A stretch of 64,000 bases of DNA from the NCBI GenBank assembly GCA_022829145.1, contig CM040755.1, forward strand, positions 35,501,340 to 35,565,339. The letters are read 5' to 3'. Every line of letters starts with the position of its first letter. Position 1 is the stretch's first letter. This stretch comes from Albula goreensis (lineage: Eukaryota > Chordata > Actinopteri > Albuliformes > Albulidae). The translations under genes were made by a program, and so were the position numbers. Of the stretch, positions 44,700 through 56,167 are shown in pieces. Below the pieces are notes generated by a model. It did not search any database. It saw only the letters and a list, made by a program, of their open reading frames with translations, and was not told the origin of the DNA.

Positions 44700-45502
44700 A
44701 TTTTTGTTTTTTCCTACCCCCACAATCGAGTGGTAGAAATGGCTCCAACCTGGGCCCAATGGCTGGGGGCCCCTCGTCACACTTTTTTTTAATATCCTCA
44801 AGCTTTCGCTGCTTCAGTACCTGAACAAAATCAAAATCCACCGAGCCTGATGCGAAAAGGTTTATTGTGTATTATCTGAACACGATACGCCACACCAGCC
44901 GGGCTGGTCCGCACAGAGGTAGAAGAGACCACTTTGGCACTCCAACAGTCACTCTGAGGACTTCGCTAACCCTCTTCCTTTTTATTCTTTTTCTTATCTA
45001 AGGCCTTCCCCCAGCTTATCTAAGGCCTGCCCCAGGTGAAGCAACTTAGGCCCTCCTAACTTTGTTAGTTTTAGCATGAGCTTAAACTTTGACGCCAATA
45101 TTTAGTGGTAATGGCAACCATTTTATTGAGGAATAGACTGCCACCTTGTGTGTCTGGCAGTGAACTACACCTAAAGTAGACCGACCTCTTCCAGGCTACT
45201 GCATCCAGGTTTTGTCTGCATTATTATATCTACGCTTACATTTTGTCAGTATCAAAATGCGCAAGGCTGTAAGTATGTCTGTCAAAGCTGTGTCAGTTGA
45301 AAGATAGGTCTGATCCCACAAATTACACTTCAACAACCGTCCGTATGAGCAGTTGTCTTTGCCCCCGCTTGCGTGACCGGTGGTCTCCCGGTCCTGTCTG
45401 GGTGACCAGTTGCTCGCGGTTCTGGAGCCAAGGGCTGAGAACGAGGTATTGGGAGAGAGGCTTAAGGTTGGGAGCCCCTCTATAAAATGGAGGTTAGGCT
45501 TA
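44700..45502 (+). repeat. 5S non-transcribed spacer
   Basis: Starts with oligo-T blocks. It contains the CTTATCTAAGGCC pair at 44993-45030 and the GTGACCAGTTGC word at 45401. It joins the deleted piggyBac at AGGCTTAATG. Confidence 0.6.
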
Positions 45503-46029
45503 ATGCTGCTAATGTCATCAAGATGGTTCCATGGCCCACCAGATACACTGTCAGCTATGGCCAAGACATAAAATCTGCATTTGAGCTCTTCTTAACACCA
45601 TCAATCGAAAATGATATACTTGAGAGCCCAAACATAATACATTGTTCTGTCTGTGATAAAAGATATTGTTTTTCTTTCCAAATGATATAAATGACATAAG
45701 ATGTGTACTTAGAAATAATATAAAGCTACTAAAACAAGAAAAAAGGTCTTTCTTTCCAATTTAAGGTCAAACTGAGAGATTTCATGGTGATTTGCATATT
45801 TTTCCAACAGTAGGTATTTTGGGTGTTTGCCGGGGTTTGGGGGTGGTGGTGGTAATATTTAATTTAAAGGGCTATTTAGCTGGTAAACTAAGAAACGTAA
45901 GGTACCTGACACATAAGAATGGGTAGCAATTTTAATTATAATCATTGCCTGGAGGTCGAAATAGCTTGGGTCAAACTGACCCCAAGGATAAAAAAAAGTT
46001 AGCAAATTAGAGGACAATACGAGGGTTAA
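45503..46029 (+). mobile_element. piggyBac derivative with 5' deletion
   Basis: Retains a 67-codon frame from 45487 with NAANVIKMVPWPTRYTVS and DIKSAFELFLTPSIENDIL. TTAA only at the 3' side (46026-46029). Confidence 0.8.
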
Positions 46030-46206
46030 GCCCCCACCAAGAGCGGTCGGCCCATGCCAAGCTTCAGCAGAAAACCCAAACTCCAAACGTGAGCCTGGGC
46101 TCCGCATTGTCGGACGAAAAATAAAAAACAAAACGCAAAAAAGCGTCACAATAGCAGTAGAAAGCGGATGACAACCATGAGGCAACCGATTGAGAGGGCA
46201 GCTTTC

Positions 46207-46402
46207 GCTTACGGCCACACCACGCTGAACGGGCCCGATTGTGACGTCACAGGTGTGAGATTGTGGCAGCAGAGGTGGGAGAGAGGCTCCCACAGTGTTT
46301 GTTTCGTTTATCTTTTCCTTGTTTATTGTACTGGTCTGTTACTTTTGTAGTGCTTCTTTTGTTTTTGTTTTTTTGTTTTTTTCCTCCCTGAGCAGTTTAT
46401 CT
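46207..46402 (+). pseudogene. interrupted 5S + LINE 5' UTR, copy R1 (cut by gap)
   Basis: Here the 5S head is complete from nucleotide 1 (GCTTACGGCCACACCACGC) to 33 before it passes into GTGACGTCACAGG. This head keeps GCTTACGG, which most other heads have altered to GCCCACGG. It ends in the 5' UTR at the gap. Confidence 0.8.
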
Positions 46403-46902
46403 NNNNNNNNNNNNNNNNNNNNNNNNNNNNNNNNNNNNNNNNNNNNNNNNNNNNNNNNNNNNNNNNNNNNNNNNNNNNNNNNNNNNNNNNNNNNNNNNNN
46501 NNNNNNNNNNNNNNNNNNNNNNNNNNNNNNNNNNNNNNNNNNNNNNNNNNNNNNNNNNNNNNNNNNNNNNNNNNNNNNNNNNNNNNNNNNNNNNNNNNNN
46601 NNNNNNNNNNNNNNNNNNNNNNNNNNNNNNNNNNNNNNNNNNNNNNNNNNNNNNNNNNNNNNNNNNNNNNNNNNNNNNNNNNNNNNNNNNNNNNNNNNNN
46701 NNNNNNNNNNNNNNNNNNNNNNNNNNNNNNNNNNNNNNNNNNNNNNNNNNNNNNNNNNNNNNNNNNNNNNNNNNNNNNNNNNNNNNNNNNNNNNNNNNNN
46801 NNNNNNNNNNNNNNNNNNNNNNNNNNNNNNNNNNNNNNNNNNNNNNNNNNNNNNNNNNNNNNNNNNNNNNNNNNNNNNNNNNNNNNNNNNNNNNNNNNNN
46901 NN
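46403..46902. other. scaffold gap, 500 N
   Basis: Placeholder gap inside the first right unit. Confidence 0.99.
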
Positions 46903-47227
46903 GTACTTAGAAATAATATAAAGCTACTAAAACAAGAAAGAAAGGTCTTTCTTTCCAATTTCAGGTCAAACTGAGAGATTTCATGGTGATTTGCATATTT
47001 TTCCAACAGTAGGTATTTTGGGTGTTTGCCGGGGTTTGGGGGTGGTGGTGGTAATATTTAATTTAAAGGGCTATTTAGCTGGAAAACTAAGAAACGTAAG
47101 GTACCTGACACATAAGAATGGGTGGCAATTTTAATTACAATCATTGCCTGGAGGCTGAAATAGCTTGGGTCAAACTGACCCCAAGGATAAAAGATGTTAG
47201 CAAATTAGAGGACTATGCGAGGGTTAA
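46903..47227 (+). mobile_element. piggyBac 3' part after gap
   Basis: Matches 54190-54515. TTAA at 47224-47227. Confidence 0.75.
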
Positions 47228-47415
47228 GCCCCCACCAAGAGCGGTCGGCCCATGCCAAGCTTCAGCAGAAAACCCAAACTCCAAACGTGAGCCTGGGCTC
47301 CGCATTGTCGGACGGAAAAAAAAAAAAAAAAAAAAACACGCACAAAAGCGTCACAATAGCAGTAGAAAGCGGATGACAACCATGAGGCGACCGATTGAGA
47401 GGGCAGCTTTCGCCC

Positions 47416-48673
47416 ACGGCCACACCACGCTGAACGGGCCCGATTGTGACGTCACAGGTGTGAGATTGTGGCTGCAGAGGTGGGAGAGAGGCTCCCACAG
47501 TGTTTGTTTCGTTTATCTTTTCATTGTTTATGGTAGTAGTCTGTTACTCTTGTAGTGCTTCTTTTGTTTTTGTTTTTTTTTTGTTTTTGTTTTTGCTCTC
47601 TTCCTCCCCTGAGCAGTTTATCTGCCAAGGGGTAGATTTTTCGTGCGTTTTTTAATTAACGGGAATGGATTTCAACATGAATGACTCAGGACCGGCAATT
47701 CGACAAATAGATATGGATACTGAAACAAATGGCGAGTTCTGGGTTTTCTGATCGACTGTCTGAACATCGACTTCCAGTTTTGGATCATGGTGAAAGTTGT
47801 AGTAATACAGCTGTTAATGTGGTTTTTGAACATGGCATGTATTCAAGGAAAAGAGTTTTGAATGGCGAACGGATTGATGACGCTGAGAAGGACTGCGGGG
47901 CTGGGTTGGAATTGACGGCTGGAGAGGAATTCTCTCGCCAGCTTACTGCTGAACAAAGAGAAGAAGCTGGGGGTTTGGTTAATGGTGTTGGCTCGAGCGT
48001 TTTGGACAACAAAAGTAGATATGACATGCGGATGCTGAAGTTGGGGAGACAAAGGTTAGCGGAGAAATAACGGCAGGGAGCTAGATTTCAGAGATTTTTC
48101 CCGAAGACGCTCCGCTTATTCTGCAATTGAATGATTTACAGGGGATAACTGCAATGGACGTGATAACGATGGTTGATGCCAAGCTGGGCAGAGGGAAACT
48201 GATCGGGTTAAGAAGCCGGCCCAACAACGGATTTGAGTTAACTTTGGAGAAGGAGTGCAAGTGAAGGGTCATGTTTGTGAGGTGCGCAGACTGTGTGCTA
48301 CGGAGGTTATGCTCTCTCTTTGAACCTGCCGAAATACATAGAGGACTCTGTGATTTTGGACAAGTTGGAAAGGTGGAGTGTGACTCCGATTCTACCTCTC
48401 CGCAGGCTTTTTTTTTTACCTGGGCACCGCAGTGGCGGATGGCACCCAGTTTCTCAGCGTCAAATTCCCGCAAGAGATTGCTTCGTCGCCACACAGCGTG
48501 CGTTTTGATACGGGAGATGGACCACTGTGTTTTCGGGTCACGCATGACAGGCAGGTGAAGATCTGCCGTTTGTGCATGAGCCCGGTTCATGTGATGCGAG
48601 TTTGCCCGCAGTCTGTCTGCCGTGAGTGCTTGGAAAAGGGGCATCACGCGAAGGAGTGTCAAGCAGCGCGCTG
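47416..48673 (+). pseudogene. interrupted 5S + Tx1-like LINE ORF1, copy R2
   Basis: 5S head 47416-47444, then a 5' UTR, then MDFNMNDSGPAIRQIDMDTE at 47666 ending at GEFWVF, with the main frame restarting at MASSGFSDRLSEHRLPVLD (47729). After LAEK and a stop, the frame resumes as LQLNDLQGITAMDVITMVDA, then KYIEDSVILDKLERWSVTP, FLSVKFPQEIASSPHSVRF, and the CCHC knuckle CRLCMSPVHVMRVCPQSVC / CRECLEKGHHAKEC. These match the RRM-like and zinc-knuckle regions of Tx1-clade ORF1 (gag-like RNA-binding protein). Truncated immediately after the knuckle at TGTAACACC. Confidence 0.87.
47445..47456. promoter_or_regulatory. CRE-like palindrome at the 5S/LINE junction
   Basis: TGTGACGTCACA is a 12-base palindrome containing the full ATF/CREB site TGACGTCA. 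It begins on the first LINE base after 5S nucleotide 33. It recurs in all modules except L3. If the LINE is transcribed by Pol II, it is a candidate promoter element; no expression evidence. Confidence 0.5.
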
Positions 48674-48891
48674 TAACACCATCAATCGAAAATGATATAC
48701 TTGAGAGCCCGAAAATAATACATGTTTCTCTCTTTGATTAAAGGTATTGTTTTTTCTTTCCAAACGATAGAAATGACAAAAAAAAAAAAAAAAATTACTT
48801 AGAAATAATATAAAATCGCTCCGGCGTCACAATAGCAGTAGAAAGCGGATGACAACCATGAGGCGACCGATTGAGAGGGCAGCTTTCGCCC

Positions 48892-49765
48892 ACGGCCACA
48901 CCACGCTGAACGGGCCCGATTGTGACGTCACAGGTGTGAGGCTGTGGCTGCAGAGGTGGGAGAGAGGCTCCCACAGTGTTTGTTTCGGTTATCTTTTCAT
49001 TGTTTATGGTAGTAGTCTGTTACTCTTGTAGTGCTTCTTTTGTTTTTGTTTTTTTTTTTTTTTTGTTTTTGCTCTCTTCCTCCCCTGAGCAGTTTATCTG
49101 CCAAGGGGTAGATTTTTCGTGTTTTTTTAATTAACGGGAATGGATTTCAACATGAATGACTCAGGACCGGCAATTCGACAAATAGATATGGATACTGAAA
49201 CAAATGGCGAGTTCTGGGTTTTCTGATCGACTGTCTGAACATCGACTTCCAGTTTTGGATCATGGTGAAAGTTGTAGTAATACAGCTGTTAATGTGGTTT
49301 TTGAACATGGCATGTATTCAAGGAAAAGAGTTTTGAATGGCGAACGGATTGATGACGCTGAGAAGGACTGCGGGGCTGGGTTGGAATTGACGGCTGGAGA
49401 GGAATTCTCGCCAGCTTACTGCTGAACAAAGAGAAGAAGCTGGGGTTTGGTTAATGGTGTTGGCTCGAGCGTTTTGGACAACAAAAGTAGATATGACATG
49501 CGGATGCTGAAGTTGGGGAGACAAAGGCTAGCGGAGAAATAACGGCAGGGAGCTAGATTTCAGAGAGATTTTTCCGAAGACGCTCCGCTTATTCTGCAAT
49601 TGAATGATTTACAGGGGATAACTGCAATGGACGTGATAACGATGGTTGATGCCAAGCTGGGCAGAGGGAAACTGATCGGGTTAAGAAGCCAGCCCAACAA
49701 CGGATTTGAGTTAACTTTGGAGAAGGAGGATTACTGCCAGCTCATCTTGGACGGAATTTTAGAAC
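48892..49765 (+). pseudogene. interrupted 5S + Tx1-like LINE ORF1, copy R3 (short form)
   Basis: 5S head 48892-48920. MASSGF frame starts at 49204 and is cut by a two-base loss in GAATTCTCGCCAGC. After TTTGGAGAAGGAGGATTACT it leaves the long-form sequence, coding DYCQLILDGILEHLI, and then becomes piggyBac. Confidence 0.82.
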
Positions 49766-49936
49766 ATTTAATTTAAAGGGCTATTTACCTGGTAAACTAA
49801 GAAACGTGAAGTACCTGACACATGAAAATGGGTCACAATTTTTACTATAGTCATTGCCTGGAGGTTGAAATAGCTTGGGTCAAATTGACCCCAAGGATAC
49901 AAGATGTTAGCAAATTTAAGGACAATACGAGGGTTA
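49766..49936 (+). mobile_element. piggyBac 3' end piece
   Basis: Last 170 bases of the element with TTAA at 49933-49936. Confidence 0.75.
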
Positions 49937-50455
49937 AGCCCCCACCAAGAGCGGGCGGCTCAGACAGAGCTCCAGCGTGAAATGTGAGCCGAAGTCCAGG
50001 TGAAACTGGGAGCCGGTGGTGGATCTTTCTCCACCATCTTCCAATCATGGGCCTCGGCCTAGCTCCACACCTAGAGCCGTGCCTGACGCTGTGGCCTTGG
50101 CCCATGCCAAGCTCCAGCCGAAAACCCAAACTCCAAACGTGAGCCTGGGCTCCGCATTGTTGGACAAAAAAAAAAAGAAAATAAGAACAGCTCCAGCGTC
50201 ACAATCGCAGAAGAAAGCGGATGCCTTTTTATTCTTTTTCTTATCTAAGGCCTTCCCCAGCTTAGCTTATCTAAGGCCTGCCCCAGGAGAAGCAACTTAG
50301 GCCCTCCTAACTTTGATAGTTTTAGCATGAGCTTCAACTTTGACGCAAATATTTAGTGGTAATGGCAACCATTTTATTGAGGAATAGACTGCCACCTTGT
50401 GTGTCTGGCAGTCAACTACACCCAAAGAAGACCGTGGTTCCAGTGAGGAGATTGG
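49937..50455 (+). repeat. 5S upstream flank joined to spacer piece, no 5S gene
   Basis: The 5S upstream flank stops at GAAAGCGGATG (50221), and the spacer segment with the CTTATCTAAGGCC pair follows. A 5S gene and the first part of its spacer are missing at the joint. Confidence 0.65.
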
Positions 50456-50757
50456 CATTAAAACAAGAAAAAAGGTCTTTCTTTCCAATTTCAGGTCAAA
50501 CTGAGAGATTTCATGGTGATTTGCATATTTTTCCAACAGTAGGTATTTTGGGTGTTTGCCGGGGTTGTGGGGTGGTGGTGGTAATATTTAATTTAAAGGG
50601 CTATTTAGCTGGTAAACTAAGAAACGTAAAGTACCTGAAACATAAAAATGGGTAGCAATTTTAATTATAATCATTGCCTGGAGGCTGAAATAGCTTGGGT
50701 CAAATTGACCCCAAGTATAAAAGATGTTAGCAAATTTGAGGACAATACGAGGGTTAT
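50456..50757 (+). mobile_element. piggyBac 3' end piece
   Basis: Begins within the AAAACAAGAAAAAAGGTC segment. The terminal TTAA is changed to TTAT (50754-50757). Confidence 0.75.
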
Positions 50758-51070
50758 GCCCTCCCAAGAGCGGACGGTTCAGCGTGAAATGTTAGCCAAA
50801 GTCCAGGTGAAACTGGGCGCCGGTGGTGGGTCTTTCTCCACCATCTTCCAATCATGGGCCTCCGGCCTAGCTCCACACCCAGAGCCGGGCCTGACGCTGT
50901 GGCCTTGGCCCATGCCAAGCTCCAGCCGAAAACCCAAACTCCAAACTCCGGTCCTGTCTGGGTGAGCAGCTGCCCGGTTTCTGGAGCCAAGGGCTGAGAA
51001 CGAGGTATCGGGAGAGAGGCTTAAGGTTGGGAGTCCCTCAGTAAAATGGAGGTCAGGCTTAAGCAGGAGT
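50758..51070 (+). repeat. 5S flank fused to spacer end
   Basis: The junction is at CCAAACTCCGGTCCTGTC; again the 5S gene is lost. Confidence 0.6.
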
Positions 51071-52748
51071 TTAACCCTCCTATTGTCTTTGGGGTCCATG
51101 TGACCCCATTCAATGTTTCACGTTTCCAACTGGATTATTGACGTTTGTTTTGTTGCCTCATATTTCATGACTTTTCCTCATTTCATGGGGACAACTGGGT
51201 GAACGTAAACATGATGAACACGATGATTTGTTTTCAATGTCCTGTACACATTTTGTACACATCGGTGTCCCCTGGGGTCAATTTGACCCCAGGCTGTTCT
51301 GGCGGTATAAAACATAAGAAATATCAACATCTTTCACACGTTTCATTTGGCTGTTTTGGATGATATTGAAGCCACTAACATGCAATTTTATAATCTCCAA
51401 AAAACCTTCCCTCTGCTTTAGGGACCTAAAGCAGAGGGGGTGTTGCAAGATTTGAGGCACTACTGGGGCGCCAACTCCTAGTGCTCACATCCTCATGCGG
51501 GGAATTCGTCAGCAACTACAATGGGCTAGTTGTGTAACATTACTTTCCAGTCATTTAGCTGAAACTTTTATTCAAAGCGACTTACAGTTGATTAGGCTGA
51601 CCAGGGGCCAACCCTCCCTTGGGAGCTATGCTATTTTTCACAACCATTTACCTGGGCACCACAGATTGTTGCTGGAGCATGTGCCCCCGTGAGATCGGGT
51701 CTGGTGATGCCCCTGGCCCTAACCTATCGTAACCATACCTGTGGTAGTGTGAGAACCACTGATAGTTCACATGAAATGGGGGATGGGGAAATATAATTCC
51801 CACAAGAACGCTGATATTTCCTGCACTGTTTTTGTGTGGAAAATGTGGTTCCAGTGAGGAGATTGGCAGTTCACACAACAAAGGGGAGGAGCAAACACAT
51901 GAAAGCTTGCACCGCAGCCTTCAAAACCATTTCTCTTGGTGCGCTGTGTGCTCTTGCTTTATGTTCTCTTTCAATTGAAAATGACCTCTAAGCAAAGGTT
52001 TTGTGCCAATGCAGTTTTGTCACAGCTCTTTGACAGTGAAAGTGACAGAGGAGAATGTGAGAGAGAGAGATATAGTGTTGAGGTGGACCCTGATTATGAG
52101 ACATCCTCCTCTGATGAGAATGAGAGCCTTAGTATTGACCCTCTCGTTGTCTCTCAACCACCAGCAGACAAGTTACCTAACAAAAATGGAAAGTTAATAT
52201 GGTCCCTCTCCCCACCTGAATGACAGGTTAGACTTAATGCTGCTAATGTCATCAAAATGGTTCCAGGTCCCAGCAGATACACTGTCAGCCATGTCTAAGA
52301 CATAAAATCAGCATTTGAGCTCTTCTTAACACCAGAGAAGGAACATAATACATGTTTCTCTCTTTAGTAAAAGATATTGTTTTTTTCTTTTCAAATGATA
52401 TAAATGACAAAAAAAAAAATTGTACTTAGAAATAATATAAAGCCATTCAAACAAGAAAAAAAGGTCCTTCTTTCCAAGTTCAGGTCAAACTGAGAGATTT
52501 CATGGTGATTTGCATATTTCTCCAACAGTAGGTATTTTGGGTGTTTGCCGGTGTTGGGGGTGGTGGTGGTGGTATTATTTAATGTAAAGGGCTATTTAGG
52601 TAGTAAACTGAGAAACGTAAAGTACCTGGCACATAAAAATGGGTAGCAATTTTAATTATAATCATTGCCTGGAGGTTGAAATAGCTTGGGTCAAATTGAC
52701 CCCAAGTATAAAAGATGTTAGCAAATCTGAGGACTATGCGAGGGTTAA
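51071..52748 (+). mobile_element. complete piggyBac element, right copy 2
   Basis: TTAA at 51071-51074 and 52745-52748. The transposase relic starts at 51981 (MTSKQRFCANAVLSQLF), keeps the DPDYETSSSDENES acidic stretch (TAG in the left arm), and ends at LIWSLSPPE with a TGA. The VIKMVPGP part follows in another frame. No catalytic domain. Confidence 0.88.
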
Positions 52749-53068
52749 GCCCCCACCAAGAGCGGGCGGACCATGCCAAGCTTCAGCGTGAAATGTGAGC
52801 CACAGTCCAGGTGAAACTGGGAGCCGGTGGTGGATCTTTCTCCACCACCTTCAAATCATGGGCCTCCGGCCTAGCTCCACACCTAGAGCCGGGCCTGACG
52901 CTTGTGGCCTTGGCCCATGCCAAGCTCCAGCCGAAAACCCAAACTCCAAACGTGAGCCTGGGCTCCGCATTGTTGGACGAAAAAAAAAAATAAAAAACGC
53001 TCCGGCGGCACAATCGCAGAAGAAAGCGGACGACAACCATGAGGCAACCGTTTGAGAGGGCAGCCTTC
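52749..53068 (+). repeat. 5S upstream flank
   Basis: As 44265-44581, with a CGGCGGCACAATCGC variant. Confidence 0.6.
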
Positions 53069-53183
53069 GCTACGGCCACACCACGCTGAACACGCCCGAT
53101 CTCGTCTGATCTCGGAAGCCAAGCAGCGGGGCCTGGTTAGTACTTGGATGGGTGACCGCCTGGGAATACCAGGTGCTGTAAGC
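53069..53183 (+). rRNA. 5S rRNA gene, right copy 2
   Basis: Three bases short: GCTACGG for GCTTACGG at the start and a two-base loss in the A-box region (AGCAGCGGGGCCTGG). C box and 3' end intact, oligo-T follows. The A-box deletion makes function doubtful. Confidence 0.92.
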
Positions 53184-53979
53184 ATTTTTGTTTTTCCTAC
53201 CCCCACAATCGAGTGGTAGAAATGGCTCCAACCTGGGCCCAATGGCTGGGGGCCCCTCGTCACACTTTTTTTTTTAATATCCTCAAGCCTTCGGTGCTTC
53301 AGTACCTGAACGAAATCAAAATCCACCAAGCCCGATGCAAAAAGGTTTATTGTGTATTATCTGAGCAGATACGCCACACCAGCCGGGCTGGTCCGCACAG
53401 AGGTAAAAGAGACCACTTTGGCACTCCAACAGTCACTCTGAGGACTTCGCTTACGCTCTTCCTTTTATTCTTTTTTTCTTATCTAAGGCCTTCCCCAGCT
53501 TATCTAAGGCCTGCCCCAGGAGAAGCAACTTAGGCCCTCCTAACTTTCTTATTTTTAGCATGAGCTTAAACTTTGACGCAAATATTTAGTGGTAATGGCA
53601 ACCATTTTATTGAGGAATAGACTGCCACCTTGTGTGTCTGGCAGTGAACTACACCTAAAGTAGACCGACCTCTTCCAGGCTACTGCATCCAGGTTTTGTC
53701 TGCATTATTATATCTACGCTTACATTTTGTCAGTATGAAAATGCGCAAGGCTGTAAGTATGTCTGTCAACGCTGTGTCAGTTGAAAGATAGGTCTGATCC
53801 CACAAATTACACTTCACCAACCATCCGTATGAGCAGTTGTCTTTGCCCCCGCTTGGGTGACCGGTGCTCTCCCGGTCCTGTCTGGGTGACCAGTTGCTCA
53901 TGGGGTTCTGGAGCCAAGGGCTGAGAACGAGGTATTGGGAGAGAGGCTTAAGTTTGGGAGCCCCACGGTAAAATGGAGG
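53184..53979 (+). repeat. 5S non-transcribed spacer
   Basis: As 44700-45502. GTGACCAGTTGC at 53886. Confidence 0.6.
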
Positions 53980-54515
53980 TAAGGCTTAATGCTGCTAATG
54001 TCATCAAGATGGTTCCAGGCCCCAGCAGATACACTGTCAGCCATGGCCAAGACATAAAATCTGCATTTGAGCTCTTCTTAACACCATCAATCGAAAATGA
54101 TATACTTGAGAGCCCGAACATAATACATTGTTCTGTCTGTGATAAAAGATATTGTTTTTCTTTCCAAATGATATAAATGACATAAGATGTGTACTTAGAA
54201 ATAATATAAAGCTACTAAAACAAGAAAGAAAGGTCTTTCTTTCCAATTTCAGGTCAAACTGAGAGATTTCATGGTGATTTGCATATTTTTCCAACAGTAG
54301 GTATTTTGGGTGTTTGCCGGGGTTTGGGGGTGGTGGTGGTAATATTTAATTTAAAGGGCTATTTAGCTGGAAAACTAAGAAACGTAAGGTACCTGACACA
54401 TAAGAATGGGTGGCAATTTTAATTACAATCATTGCCTGGAGGCTGAAATAGCTTGGGTCAAACTGACCCCAAGGATAAAAGATGTTAGCAAATTAGAGGA
54501 CTATGCGAGGGTTAA
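53980..54515 (+). mobile_element. piggyBac derivative with 5' deletion
   Basis: 67-codon frame from 53973 with NAANVIKMVPGPSRYTVS. TTAA at 54512-54515. Confidence 0.8.
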
Positions 54516-54690
54516 GCCCCCACCAAGAGCGGTCGGCCCATGCCAAGCTTCAGCAGAAAACCCAAACTCCAAACGTGAGCCTGGGCTCCGCATTGTCGGA
54601 CGGAAAAAAAAAAAAACGCACAAAAAGCGTCACAATAGCAGCAGAAAGCGGATGACAACCATGAGGCGACCGATTGAGAGGGCAGCTACC

Positions 54691-55948
54691 ACGGCCACAC
54701 CACGCTGAACGGGCCCGATTGTGACGTCACAGGTGTGAGGCTGTGGCTGCAGAGGTGGGAGAGAGGCTCCCACAGTGTTTGTTTCGGTTATCTTTTCATT
54801 GTTTATGGTAGTAGTCTGTTACTCTTGTAGTGCTTCTTTTGTTTTTGTTTTTTTTTTTTTTTTTTTTTTTTCTTCTTCCTCCCCTGAGCAGTTTATCTGC
54901 CAAGGGGTAGATTTTTCGTGCGTTTTTTAATTAACGGGAATGGATTTCAACATGAATGACTCAGGACCGGCAATTGACAAATAGATATGGATACTGAAAC
55001 AAATGGCGAGTTCTGGGTTTTCTGATCGACTGTCTGAACATCGACTTCCAGTTTTGGATCATGGTGAAAGTTGTAGTAATACAGCTGTTAATGTTTTTGA
55101 ACATGGCATGTATTCAAGGAAAAGAGTTTTGAATGGCGAACGGATTGATGACGCTGAGAAGGACTGGGGGGCTGGGTTGGAATTGACGGCTGGAGAGGAA
55201 TTCTCTCGCCAGCTTACTGCTGAACAAAGAGAAGAAGCTGGGGGTTTGGTTAATGGTGTTGGCTCGAGCGTTTTGGACAACAAAAGTAGATATGACATGC
55301 GGATGCTGAAGTTGGGGGAGACAAAGGTTAGCGGAGAAATAACGGCAGGGAGCTAGATTTCAGAGAGATTTTTCCGAAGACGCTCCGCTTATTCTGCAAT
55401 TGAATGATTTACAGGGGATAACTGCAATGGACGTGATAACGATGGTTGATGCCAAGCTGGGCAGAGGGAAACTGATCGGGTTAAGAAGCCGGCCCGACAA
55501 CGGATTTGAGTTAACTTTGGAGAAGGAGTGCAAGTGAAGGGTCATGTTTGTGAGGTGCGCAGACTGTGTGCTACGGAGGTTATGCTCTCCTTTTTGAACC
55601 TGCCGAAATACATAGAGGACTCTGTGATTTTGGACAAGTTGGAAAGGTGGAGTGTGACTCCGATTCTACCTCTCCGCAGGCTTTTTTTTTACCTGGGCAC
55701 CGCAGTGGCGGATGGCACCCAGTTTCTCAGCGTCAAATTCCCGCAAGAGATTGCTTCGTCGCCACACAGCGTGCGTTTTGATACGGGAGATGGACCACTG
55801 TGTTTTCGGGTCACGCATGACAGGCAGGTGAAGATCTGCCGTTTGTGCATGAGCCCGGTTCATGTGATGCGAGTTTGCCCGCAGTCTGTCTGCCGTGAGT
55901 GCTTGGAAAAGGGGCATCACGCGAAGGAGTGTCAAGCAGCGCTGTAAC
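54691..55948 (+). pseudogene. interrupted 5S + Tx1-like LINE ORF1, copy R4
   Basis: 5S head 54691-54719. MASSGF frame starts at 55003, lacks three bases in the NVVFEH segment (now NVFEH), and runs on as GETKVSGEITAGS because of an extra G. From 55528 one frame is open for 139 codons through the RRM-like part to the zinc knuckle, the longest uninterrupted ORF1 stretch in the window. Confidence 0.87.
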
Positions 55949-56167
55949 AACACCATCAATCGAAAATGATATACTTGAGAGCCCGAAAATAATACATGTT
56001 TCTCTCTTTGATTAAAGGTATTGTTTTTTCTTTCCAAACGATAGAAATGACAAAAAAAAAAAAAAAAAAATTACTTAGAAATAATATAAAATCGCTCCGG
56101 CGTCACAATAGCAGTAGAAAGCGGATGACAACCATGAGGCGACCGATTGAGAGGGCAGCTTTCGCCC

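Noticed and set aside
47785-48027. 80-codon frame (MSYLLLLSKTLEPTPLTK start) repeated in all modules
   Set aside because: Antisense shadow of the LINE ORF1 frame.
47729-48070. Conserved MASSGF protein as a host gene family
   Set aside because: It is the N-terminal part of the LINE ORF1: it lies in the LINE leader-to-ORF1 order and is followed by RRM-like and CCHC parts. Conservation between copies reflects recent array duplication.
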